Part shown: one piece after another, positions 8,661-17,125 of the stretch
How the letters are laid out: the number at the start of each line of letters is the position of its first letter
Position numbering within the stretch: the first letter of the stretch is position 1
DNA from: Trichomonas tenax
Lineage: Eukaryota > Parabasalia > Trichomonadida > Trichomonadidae
Length of the DNA stretch: 27,772 bases
NCBI GenBank assembly: GCA_023091735.1
Contig: JALKBU010000690.1
Location: 1 to 27,772, forward strand
Direction of reading: 5' to 3'
The notes under the pieces: model-generated
Database searches by the model: none
What the model was told of the DNA's origin: nothing
What the model saw: only the letters and a program-made list of their open reading frames with translations
Made by a program: the position numbers and the translations under genes

Positions 8661-10818
8661 ATGTCACTTTTCACAAAACAAATACCCAGAATATTAATGA
8701 AACTAATGATTTTGTTTGCGAATTTCGTGATAGCGAACACTTACGGATACAGTACAAAGAAGATAAGCAAGTACATAGAGAACCTCAACAGAGACGTTGT
8801 AGCAATCCGTTCAGGAAATGGGAGAAGTTTCATTTCTTGGCGATTTTTGATTACTGATGACGACAACATAACCTTCAATGTATATAGGCGTGATGAAAAC
8901 AATGATGTGATGAAATTGAACAAGGAGCTAATCAAAAATGTTACATATTTTTATGATGATTTTCATGATAAAACAAAAACATAAATATTTCGTCGGATCG
9001 ATAGTTGATGGAAAAGAAGCAGAAAATAGTACAGAGTACGAGTTACCAGCAAACACATCCAATATATCATGTATTCGTATTCCAATTCACAATGGAATAA
9101 GTTTTAAGACAGTATGGGTTGGAGACCTCAATGGAGATGGAAATTTGAACTTTGTACTCGCTAGAGACTCTCAAGAAGTTCAAACAATCGAAGCATATTT
9201 TCATGTTGGAACATTTCTTTGGGAAATAAATTTGGGCCACAATAGCATCAACAAAGATGCAGTAGAGCCAGGATCCACTACAGTAAATGCAGGACAGGCT
9301 GATGGTGTTAGCGTATTAGATTTGGATGGAGCTGGAAAAGCAGAAGTCTATATAAGACTCGCATATAATGTGACATTCGGCGACGGATTTGTTTTCACAC
9401 ATGAAAACGATCTCGATCAATGGATCACTTGTATTGATGGAATGACTGGCAAGCTTCTGCACAAAGCTAAAATTCCTGATATTTTCATTCAGTATGGTCC
9501 AATGCAAGCGAAGTTTGGGGTTGAATGGTTCGATCATGAAAAACCTTCACTTGCTGCTGTAATGAAGAACAGAGATGGCTGGAGAAAGTTCCATTTGATT
9601 GTTGCTATATATGGATTCACTGATGGCGAGTTTGAGATGAGATGGTATTTCAATCCCGAGAGTGATCCAAATAATGATTGCCCAGAAAGATATCAAATAA
9701 GAATTGCTGATACCGATTATGACGGAATTGATGAAATATACGATTTAGTTTTCTGTGCAAATGGAAATGGAACGCTTAGATATGATCTCGGACTACAAGG
9801 AATCATTCACGGAGATAGATTCTATATAATCAAATTTAATAAGAATGACTCAACGATGAATGGATACGGAATCCAATAAAGAAATCCTGATTATCTTTTA
9901 GAGTATTATTACAACGCATCTACTGTCGAAATCATATGGAAACACTTTGGAACAGAAATCATTGATGTTGGAAGAGGTAATGCAGGAGATTTCGATCCAT
10001 CACATGATGGCTATGAAGTATTTTCTTTCAGTGGAATGTTTAACACAAAAACTAATGAAAAAGTTGCTGATAACTTCATTGATTCCTTTTAGCCGAGCAA
10101 CAATATATTCTGGGATGGAACTCTGATAGCTGGTTGTTATAATAGAAGCTATTTGAATAAGTTCGATTATACAACAGGATGAGGATATCGATTGCATTCT
10201 GCTTATTTAGAGTTTTTCAAGAAATACAGCCAATATCCAACAGAAGATGGCGGCGGACATTATCCATTATTCCATGGTGATATAATGGGAGACTGGAAAG
10301 AAGAATTCATTATGGCTGCATCAAATTGGAGTGAATTAGTAATATTCACAACCAATATCGACACAGATATCAATTTAACAACACTTTGGCATGATCCAGG
10401 TATGCGATCTTCCATGACTATAAATGGATATAAACAGGGCCATATGCCTCTTGAATATTTAGGTGCTGAAACAGATCCAATAGAACACAGAAGAAATCTT
10501 GTAAAATACCATAAATTACGTGCAGAAAAAGAAATTCCTCCCGAAAGTGCAACAATTTCAATTCCCGAAAGTTCAACAATTTCAATTCAGGAAAATTCTT
10601 CAATATCAACAAATAATGAACAAGGGACAACAGAAACAGAGATAAATAACAATAATGATGATAGCAAATCAAAATCATCTTCTAAAACTGTTGTTGCAAT
10701 TGTTATTCCAATAATTGTTATTATCGCAATTATTGTCATTGCTGTTGTTGTATTTTTCATTTGGAGGCGCAGGAAAAATAATGCTGCAGAAGAATACATG
10801 GATATTGTTATTGTGTGA
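8661..10818 (+). pseudogene. Broken membrane-anchored rhamnogalacturonan lyase (polysaccharide lyase family 11)
   Basis: Conceptually about 718 codons. The N terminus has a signal peptide (MKLMILFANFVIANTYG). Then come RDVVAIRSGNGRSFISWRF and ITFNVYRRDE, the start typical of PL11 enzymes, and Asp/Gly calcium-site-like repeats (VGDLNGDGN, LDLDGAGKAEVYIR, DTDYDGIDEIYD) of the beta-propeller. PL11 enzymes cleave the rhamnogalacturonan-I backbone of pectin by beta-elimination. After the catalytic region there is a Ser/Thr-rich stalk with near-repeats of PESSTISI (about 10540-10610), a transmembrane helix (about 10690-10765) and a short RRRKNN tail. The gene is disabled by a +1 frameshift in an A-rich run near 8975 and by in-frame TAA at 9877-9879, TAG at 10090-10092 and TGA at 10180-10182. 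The last three look like single C-to-T or G-to-A changes. The flanking sequence otherwise stays in frame, so decay is recent. Confidence 0.85.
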
Positions 10819-10862
10819 TTACATAGAATCTATTTACTAAACAAAAAAATTAAATAAAAAAA

Positions 10863-11963
10863 TCAGCAGCAACAGTCTGAATCTTTTTCATTAAGCTCTG
10901 AAAGCTGCATTGCTGAATGCTGACGATTCCTTGCCAATAAAGGAGAGTGCATGTTATTGCCACCCATTCTTGTCTCGATGTGCTGCATGATCTGAGGTGG
11001 AACACCTAATTCTGTGTAGTATGGCATCGAATCGGCACCACCATCAATTCTAAGGGCGACTCCAAAATCATTTGTAAGTTTGTCCCTGTACGCAGCGACA
11101 AAGCTCGCCCAGTCCCATGGATCCTCCTCGTGTATGTGGTTTCTTGTCATTATCTTATTGATGAGATCAATAATCTGCTGGTAAGGAGGATCATCTTCAA
11201 ACTTCAATGATTGTAACAAATCCCAAATATCTGCAAGTTCTGGAGCAATTGGTTCAACAAACTCTCTAACGTTGAATTGGGCCTTCATTTGGGCAACATC
11301 TACTGAGCTTGGCGTGTTTCTCCACGGTAATCCTATTGTCAGAATATCGAGGACGAAATAAAACCATGATATCATATCATCTCTACGCGAAAGGTCGTTC
11401 TGGAGGTGGGCGTTAACAGAGGCATATGTTTTCGTGCCTCTAAATCCTGTTTTCATTCTTTGAGGAATGTGAAGTCCCGTTTTTTGATCGCGGTAGATGC
11501 GAACGAGTCCGAAATCAAGAAGGCAAATCGGTGGAGAGTGTGCAATTCGAACCAAAACGTTTCCTGGTTTAATATCTCTGTGAATAAAACCTAAATTATG
11601 CAATGCTTGGACAGCGAAAAGTGTATGGCGGGCAGTTCTTATACCCGTCGACAGAGAAAACTTTTTCTCCGGTAAACTTTTGAGAATGGACGAAACTGAA
11701 GGACCTATAAGTTCCATAACGACGTATGACATATTTTTCGTTTCTCCGAAATCGAAAAGCTTCGGGAAATAATCGACACCTTGGATTCTCCTTAAAATTT
11801 TGTACTCGAAGCTTAAAGATTTTCTTTCTGACGCAGAACTTTCGTTTTTTAGAGCGTAAATCAAACCGGTCTCTGTGTCTCTTGCGGTGAAGATGTTTCC
11901 GAATCCTCCTTGACCGATCTGCGGACCAAGCGAATATCTACCAATGACATCACCTGTCTGCAT
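10863..11963 (-). CDS. CK1/TTBK-like serine/threonine protein kinase with C-terminal cysteines
   Basis: A 366-residue kinase from the ATG at 11963. An in-frame ATG at 11984 would add seven residues but overlaps the initiator-like motif. Catalytic landmarks: glycine loop GQGGFG (17-22), Lys39 in ALKN, Glu53, HRDIKPGN (128-135), DFG (150-152), and the CK1-group signature GFRGTKTYASVNAH instead of APE, closest to tau-tubulin kinase/CK1 types. All active-site residues are present, so an active enzyme is likely. The tail after the kinase domain is about 90 residues and ends DSDCCC. Terminal Cys pairs in yeast Yck1/Yck2 are palmitoylated and hold the kinase at membranes; the same use here is inference. 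The stop is TGA, and the 3' end converges on the lyase pseudogene 44 bases away. Confidence 0.92.
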   Translation of the reverse strand: MQTGDVIGRYSLGPQIGQGGFGNIFTARDTETGLIYALKNESSASERKSLSFEYKILRRIQGVDYFPKLFDFGETKNMSYVVMELIGPSVSSILKSLPEKKFSLSTGIRTARHTLFAVQALHNLGFIHRDIKPGNVLVRIAHSPPICLLDFGLVRIYRDQKTGLHIPQRMKTGFRGTKTYASVNAHLQNDLSRRDDMISWFYFVLDILTIGLPWRNTPSSVDVAQMKAQFNVREFVEPIAPELADIWDLLQSLKFEDDPPYQQIIDLINKIMTRNHIHEEDPWDWASFVAAYRDKLTNDFGVALRIDGGADSMPYYTELGVPPQIMQHIETRMGGNNMHSPLLARNRQHSAMQLSELNEKDSDCCC

Positions 11964-11978
11964 TTTTGTTTTTGGAAA

Positions 11979-11989
11979 TGACATGTAAA
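11979..11989 (-). promoter_or_regulatory. TTTACATGTCA initiator-like motif of the kinase gene
   Basis: Sense-strand TTTACATGTCA ends 16 bases before the ATG at 11963. A second near copy, TTTGCATGTCA, lies about 18 bases further upstream (11997-12007). If TCA is the initiator, translation must start at 11963 rather than at the ATG embedded in the motif. Inferred from recurrence in the window. Confidence 0.45.
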
Positions 11990-12039
11990 TCACATTTTTG
12001 ACATGCAAAATAGAAATACCATATTCCAAATTTCTCAAC

Positions 12040-13233
12040 CTTAATTCTCATCCATTTACCACAAGGGGACTTCAAAACTCAAGAGATATTTTAGATAATA
12101 TATCACAGAAAACTAAATAATTACTTCTGCTGAACAATGAGTTTTATCTATGCTAGTGCGTCCAAAATCTGAAGAGGTAGGTCATCGAAGCCAAATCCAA
12201 AAGAATTGGCTCAAATTCTTACCATATGTTCGCTGCCCCATATGCAACATTTTCTAACGAGGCGTGTAAAACCTGGTCCGCCAATTTCCAGATAAGAGCA
12301 CGAAAAGATTGAACACTTTTGGTTGTTGATTTTTTATTTGTGAAAAATTCGAATTTGGAAAATTTTGAGACAATTTTGAGGTAAAATGAAAAATAACTCC
12401 AGGGCATTGATTTATAATCATCAGAGAGTTGGAATCAATGGAAATATCAAGATTTTAATTGGGTTATGACAAAAATAGCATTTTTACATTTTTTACACGG
12501 CAAAATGGCAAAAATTGTTATTTAATATTTCGACAACTAACAACTAAAAATATTCAGAATGTGATTCCATAAATACTGTCTAATGACTGCTATAGGGTTG
12601 GATATTTAGAAGTTGTCGTGTTTATTACTACTTTCATTAGAATATACATTGTTTCAAAATTTATTAACTTTTTATTCAATTAAACTCAAACAATTTTATT
12701 CTCTCTGTAATGCAAAGCATAATTACATGATTTTTATCGCATACATTTTAGGAAATGAGATTCGTTATACAAGAAACTCAAAATTGGCGGACCAAAATCA
12801 ACTCAAAACAGCGTAAAATACATATGCTAGGCTAGATTTGCAGAAATGGAAGTATTTTAGAAGATTCTCTTGGTTTTTTAAAAAGATAAAATATGTAATT
12901 TCTGTGATAAACTTTTTTGTGTGGATTCAGATCATTCATGACGTAGATCGTGATATGTGATATGTTGAAAAGACTGGATTTGAGATTAATATTTAATCGA
13001 GATATTTAAATATTATTATTCTTTCCCTTAACATTAATTTGATGCAAAATCATTAACAATGAGTAAATATTTTGGATATGCTCAATTATTGCATTTGATT
13101 TGCACTGTTGTTAAAGAAGAAAAATGAATTTTCAATATGGCTATATTATTAATAATAGATTCTATGAGATCATTCTTTAGCCAATAGTCGAGTCATTTAC
13201 AGCATAGAATGATTTTTACAATAATAGAAACAT
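12040..13233. other. Long intergenic stretch with a 14-bp inverted repeat
   Basis: No convincing gene. TGGTCCGCCAATTT at 12274-12287 recurs as its exact reverse complement at 12781-12794, but similarity does not extend and no target-site duplication is visible. Around 12130-12240 the minus strand reads a protein-like snippet (ANSFGFGFDDLPLQILDALA) that stops at once and may be debris of an older gene. Elsewhere I see only AT-rich DNA. Confidence 0.4.
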
Positions 13234-13620
13234 TTAACCAACAATTATGTTAACAGCTTCTTGTACAGCTTTCTTGAACTTTTCATCTTCAATAGGAGAA
13301 CCAAACTGATAGAATGGATTCATTAAGAGTTCTGCGTAAGCTGTGTGAACGTGTTTGAAGAATTTTTTAATTGCATCACTTTTCTTTTTAGGATGTAATA
13401 GAAGAAAAGCAGTCTGTCCCGCTGTTACATAAGCGCTGATTGAATTCTGTTCAGATGTATCAATGCAATCGCGGAAAGCGTTTTGATCTTTGAGATCGAG
13501 TGAATCTAATGCCGCGTAAAGAATGAATTGGTACTGATATGATTTGTCTGCTGCTTGCGGATCGAGTGAAGGAAGTTCCATCGAAAATAAAAGATTGTTA
13601 TTTCCAACAACAGCAAACAT
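13234..13620 (-). CDS. TRAPPC2: TRAPP complex subunit 2 (sedlin/Trs20)
   Basis: A 128-residue protein, close to the 140 residues of human TRAPPC2. Conserved features run throughout: FAVVGNNNLLFSMELP at the N terminus (longin-like first strands), FILYAALDSLD, SAYVTAGQTAFLLLH (human SAFVTAGHMRFIMLH), IKKFFKHVHTAYAELLMNPFYQFGSPI (human [27 protein letters not shown]) and a final amphipathic helix. TRAPPC2 is a core subunit of TRAPP, the exchange factor for Rab1/Ypt1 that also tethers COPII vesicles, so it acts in the same ER-Golgi step as the Uso1 product nearby, although the two genes are not linked as an operon. Starts at ATG; the stop TAA runs into TAAA, the usual trichomonad poly(A) arrangement. 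Confidence 0.93.
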   Translation of the reverse strand: MFAVVGNNNLLFSMELPSLDPQAADKSYQYQFILYAALDSLDLKDQNAFRDCIDTSEQNSISAYVTAGQTAFLLLHPKKKSDAIKKFFKHVHTAYAELLMNPFYQFGSPIEDEKFKKAVQEAVNIIVG

Positions 13621-14227
13621 GTTTTATTAGTCACTTTTAGAATCATGGCACTTTTCATAATTTATTATTGCTCGAATCTCTCGTTTTTTCATGTGTAAAT
13701 ATACATTCCTATATGCACGTCCTTTGTCTGTATGACTATGTCTTTATATGTATGAGATGTGAAGTCTATGAGTACCTTTATTAAAAATATTGATATTTTT
13801 CATATGCTTAATGGTAGCTTAAAACATATCAACATATAAACCAACTTCATATAGGGTGATATTCATTAGCATAAAGAGAGCCAGTTTTAAGTTTTTTTCT
13901 CACAAAATATATTTTTAAGTAGTCTCGACTTAACCAAATGACAGCTGCTTTGCCTGATTTTACAATACTTATCTGCTGAATTATTGTTAGTTTTATTTGA
14001 TTTTGAATATTTCAACTTTACTCAAAACCAGTTTTCATTCTATCAAATGCTTAGATTCGATATAAGAAAGTTCAGCCCTTAAGGAACAACAGAACTGATT
14101 TCATTATCAAAATGTTGATAAATCTAAAATCCGTTTTCCAAGCAAGTGATCACAGATTTACCGTAAAATATAACATGCAGATTAACATATCTTAATACCG
14201 AGATCCATCGAATAACTGACATATAAA
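13621..14227. other. Intergenic, AT-rich
   Basis: No reading frame of interest. One small near-perfect palindrome, AAAAATATTGATATTTTT, lies around 13784-13801. Promoters of the flanking sedlin gene and the 54-codon gene should be here, but I see no TTTACATGTCA copy. Confidence 0.5.
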
Positions 14228-14392
14228 ATGACAGATGTCAGGAAATCTTTATCGACGAAATTGGTGTCAACATTTTATGCTCGTGTGAGAAGTGAAAGAA
14301 CTACATATGTTTCAGGGTGTACTTACACAAGCCTTTTGTATGCGCTTAAACTCGTTAGTTTATTACAAGCCGATGTAGGGAATGTTAAATAA
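14228..14392 (+). CDS. Small 54-residue protein, Alba/Rpp20-like pattern
   Basis: An ATG-to-TAA ORF of 54 codons that reads as a real protein: MTDVRKSLSTKLVSTFYARV, then a strand-like TTYVSGC, an amphipathic helix (SLLYALKLVSLLQAD) and VGNVK. The order helix, strand, Gly-containing turn, helix and short strand resembles the core of Alba-domain RNA-binding proteins such as the RNase P/MRP subunit Rpp20, where a V-x-x-x-G-x-G motif precedes a helix ending near GxL. It lacks the C-terminal hairpin of Alba and is shorter than any I know, so the family is a guess. The stop is followed by TAAATAATTTTAAAA. It converges with the next gene, leaving 75 bases between the stops. Confidence 0.5.
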   Translation: MTDVRKSLSTKLVSTFYARVRSERTTYVSGCTYTSLLYALKLVSLLQADVGNVK

Positions 14393-14467
14393 TTTTAAAA
14401 ATAACTATTTTAAAATAAGACAAATCATAAACATATTAAGAAATGTAATAAAATAAATAACAACAAT

Positions 14468-14845
14468 TTAATAAGAAGGGTTTGAGTAGATTCTGTTGCT
14501 CGTGTGCATTTGCATCCATTGATACATATTGAACGGGCTTCTATAAAGGTAGACGGAGCTTTCGGTATTCTCCGCTCTGGCGTCGAAAATGTCACATTTG
14601 ATTTTTGTGACGTTCTTGATTAGTGTAAAATCAGCGAAAAGGTCAAGTATTTCCTTACCTAGTGACTGTTTTTCGATATTAGCAAGACATTTCTTGACCA
14701 CGTTGTCTGAATAAGCACCTTCGACTTCCAATATCGGAAATCCCTGATGGAGCGCTCTAATGGAGACTTTGCTTGGTTCCATGTAGGCTTCTAAAAGAAG
14801 TTCCCTGGAATCGACATCCATGTCGAAGCTGTTGTCTCTATCCAT
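14468..14845 (-). CDS. Hypothetical 125-residue protein
   Basis: ATG start in the context TCATGG (TCA initiator immediately before the start), stop TAA overlapping TAAA: the gene format seen elsewhere in the window. The acidic N terminus MDRDNSFDMDVDSRE is followed by an alpha/beta-looking body (SKVSIRALHQGFPILEVEG ... KCLANIEKQSLGKEILDLFADFTLIKNV ... IKCDIFDARAE) and an aromatic tail (YLYRSPFNMYQWMQM). No signal peptide, membrane helix or known motif is visible and I do not recognise the family. It is likely a soluble lineage-specific protein. Confidence 0.65.
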   Translation of the reverse strand: MDRDNSFDMDVDSRELLLEAYMEPSKVSIRALHQGFPILEVEGAYSDNVVKKCLANIEKQSLGKEILDLFADFTLIKNVTKIKCDIFDARAENTESSVYLYRSPFNMYQWMQMHTSNRIYSNPSY

Positions 14846-14891
14846 GATTTTTTAGAAATAAAATTTAGCACCTCACAAAAAATTGGAAATA

Positions 14892-14909
14892 TTCAGAAAT
14901 ATTTCTGAA
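14892..14909. repeat. Perfect 18-bp palindrome upstream of the 14468-14845 gene
   Basis: TTCAGAAATATTTCTGAA is its own reverse complement and lies about 47 bases upstream of the ATG at 14845. It has the form of a dimeric transcription-factor site, but in AT-rich DNA it could be chance. Confidence 0.35.
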
Positions 14910-15609
14910 ATATCTTAAACGTGCGTCATATTTTGATTATAGCCAATTAAACTGAAATAAAACCAAACAAATTGCACTTTTGCTATAAAAATAAACTTTT
15001 CATTTGTTCAACAATCAAAAACATAACAAAAAACAGAAAATTATGATGTACGAAGTATATATAGCCCAAATATCTGATTAAAGAACACAAAAGTTGAATC
15101 TTTTAATTATGAAACTATTGAATAGTTTACAACGGTTTTTATGCCATTTATCAAATGCGAATTTGCAACAAAAAATGTTTTAAATTTTAAATTTAGATTA
15201 TTTCGACCTATGCTATGCTATTTTTACAGTATTTGGACGATAAATCATGATTGCATATTTAGATACCTTATGTCGCACTGAGTTAGATTATGGCCAAAAT
15301 TGTTACGCATTTAAATCAATAATTTGAATTCTATAGTTTACATCACTCTTTTCTATGACCTTTATCAAAATTGTCAATTAATGAATATTGATAATTTTAG
15401 TTGTTTGATAATTTTCATTTTGAAAAATATGTATTTGACAAATTTACCAACGGCTATTTCTATGACCTTCATCAAAATAAATTCAATTCTTAAAAATTTA
15501 TTTAAAAATACCATGATTGGATATAACACAAGCCAATAGATAACTTTTCATTTCAAAATATTTCTAAACTATCACATAATAGAATAAAAAACCACAATGT
15601 CCAACTTTG
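14910..15609. other. Intergenic, AT-rich
   Basis: Only low-complexity open stretches; no gene, RNA or repeat that I can support. Confidence 0.5.
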
Positions 15610-15933
15610 TCATTGACATTTTTGTGTTATGTATAGTCTATGTGCAAAGTCTCGGCTGATTTTGTTGAATCAACACTACTTTTTGTTTTTAATTCTCCAT
15701 TCGACAATCCTTGGCAATGCGGAACATCGAGGCATTGAATTGTTGAATGGAGATTTAAATGTGGAACGTTGCAATTTGGCAGTTTTATTAGCAAAATTGT
15801 GATTTTCGAGAAATCTAATAACATGTCCTTCTTGTGTCGTTGGTTCTGGCGTTTTTCAGTCCTCGGCTATGTAATGATGTTCTTTTGGGTCTTAAGGTTC
15901 TATATAATTTTCATGAATTTGCATATTTGCGTT
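15610..15933 (-). pseudogene. Decayed coding fragment of unknown family
   Basis: One minus-strand frame gives protein-like sequence over 108 codons, including KTPEPTTQEGHVIRFLENHN, a Lys/Arg/Pro-rich middle (FKSPFNNSMPRCSALPRIVE) and WRIKNKK, broken by at least four stops (TAA, TGA, TAG, TGA). The basic composition with PRIVEWRIKNKK could come from a DNA-binding or transposase protein, but I cannot identify it. No start or promoter is preserved. Confidence 0.4.
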
Positions 15934-15971
15934 TCACCAAAATCCTCTTTAAATTACATTTGAATTCCTAA

Positions 15972-16076
15972 AAACTAAACTATACCCAAAACAATTTAGA
16001 CTTAACTCCGATTGTTGAATTTCAAAATTTCGATTTCGCAAATTTATCACCTTTCGTTCGGAAACTAAACTATACC
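15972..16076. repeat. 15-nt direct repeat AAACTAAACTATACC, two copies
   Basis: Exact copies at 15972-15986 and 16062-16076, 90 bases apart, with no longer similarity. They lie between the decayed fragment and the 19-nt inverted repeat. Meaning unknown. Confidence 0.5.
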
Positions 16077-16143
16077 TGACGGAAGAAGATGATGTGAAAT
16101 GTTTAAAAGACTCAAAACCAAAATAAAACAATTCCCAAAGATT

Positions 16144-16205
16144 TTATCTCAATTTTGAACAATAAATAATTAATTTGATATTTTTTTTGTTCAAAATTGA
16201 GATAA
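16144..16205. repeat. Perfect 19-nt inverted repeat, possible hairpin/terminator
   Basis: TTATCTCAATTTTGAACAA (16144-16162) is repeated as its exact reverse complement at 16187-16205, separated by a 24-nt AT-rich loop. It sits about 25 bases beyond the 3' edge of the hairpin-rich island if that is read on the minus strand, so it could mark its 3' end. It could also be the footprint of a small inverted-repeat element. Confidence 0.6.
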
Positions 16206-16229
16206 TATTATGCAAATATTATTTCTTCT

Positions 16230-16620
16230 TTAAGGGAGCGGTACAGCCACCGAAAATACCCAGCAAGAACCGGTAAGCATGTCGTTTTCCATGAAAATAG
16301 GACCCTCGGCGACAATGGTGTTTAGACACCCTTTAGTTGGGGGTAAACCCCTTGTAACGGAAAGTGTCATTTGACATGAGAGCATGATCATTCAATTGTA
16401 ATGCTTCATACAACGTCCTTCTCACTCGGAAGTGAATGCTACCCCTTTTTAGCATCTTGAAGCGCTTAAATAGTGCCGATTTATAATATTAAAACGTTTT
16501 CAGAGCCAATTGGCTTTGTTACTTACAGCTAGTCCTCTGCGACGAATAGCTGTCGCGTTTCTGCATTCAGAATACAAGCCGAACCCATTTTTATCTTCGA
16601 CGTAAACCTTGTCTAATTCT
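16230..16620 (-). ncRNA. Candidate structured non-coding RNA, unidentified
   Basis: An island of about 390 bases that is clearly richer in G and C than its AT-rich flanks and packed with short perfect stems. On the minus strand: TTCTG-AATG-CAGAA, CAGCTA/TAGCTG, AGCCAATTGGCT, ATGCTA/TAGCAT, TCACT-TCCG-AGTGA (a UNCG-type loop, which favours the minus strand), TTGTA/TACAA, TGTCA-AA-TGACA, GGGG-TTTA-CCCC, GGTGT-CTAA-ACACC, TTTTC-ATG-GAAAA and CGGT/ACCG. Neither strand has a long ORF (longest about 46 codons). I compared it by eye with RNase P/MRP, SRP, U3, spliceosomal and telomerase RNAs and found no decisive motif. Strand and exact ends are uncertain. Confidence 0.45.
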
Positions 16621-17125
16621 TAAAGAACTCCAAAAATATCAAATTAGATAACTCACAAATATCGTTATAATATCGATATCGAAAGATGCCAAGTTGAACC
16701 ACTCATGTTTGATATTGATTGATACTGGCAGAGCACATTGTTGAAAACTCATAAATATATGGTATTGTAGAGCTCCGATCAACAGTTTTGATTAAAATTT
16801 CTTCATGAAAATGCATTTTTTGCATTATGATCACATTCTTTGAAATATATATTTAACACCACCAGGGTATTCTAATTCTAAATGAAATCTTTGATCTATC
16901 ATATCATTATAATTTTTTTTAATATATTTTTCCCAAAACTCATCAATATTTAAAATATAAACTATTTGCCATCTTGTAATCACTCTTTTACTGGCTTATT
17001 GGTTATATAAAGAATTTGATTATGAAATATAAATTTCGAGTGTATTTATGAATAAACAAATTAACATTTTAAAGCTTTGGTACACAAAAATAAAAAATAG
17101 ATCTATATAATAAAAAAAACATCGC
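16621..17125. other. Intergenic, AT-rich
   Basis: No gene recognised. It would hold the promoter of the candidate RNA (if minus-strand) and the 3' flank of the UBR ligase. It contains a small TGCATTTTTTGCA inverted repeat near 16812. Confidence 0.5.

Noticed and set aside
10180..10182. TGA in the lyase gene read as Trp through a variant genetic code
   Set aside because: TGA is the natural stop of the CK1 and PQ-loop genes, and the lyase also carries TAA, TAG and a frameshift, so the gene is simply broken.
11985..12038. Longer N terminus for the CK1 kinase
   Set aside because: The upstream frame begins at a TTG and covers the promoter-like motifs; kinase homology starts after the ATG at 11963.
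16235..16376. Short ORFs across the hairpin-rich island (about 46 codons on each strand)
   Set aside because: Both strands are open over the same stretch, as expected for GC-richer structured RNA DNA; no conserved domain seen.
16230..16620. Assigning the island to RNase P, MRP, SRP, U3 or telomerase RNA
   Set aside because: None of the diagnostic motifs of these RNAs could be matched convincingly by eye on either strand.
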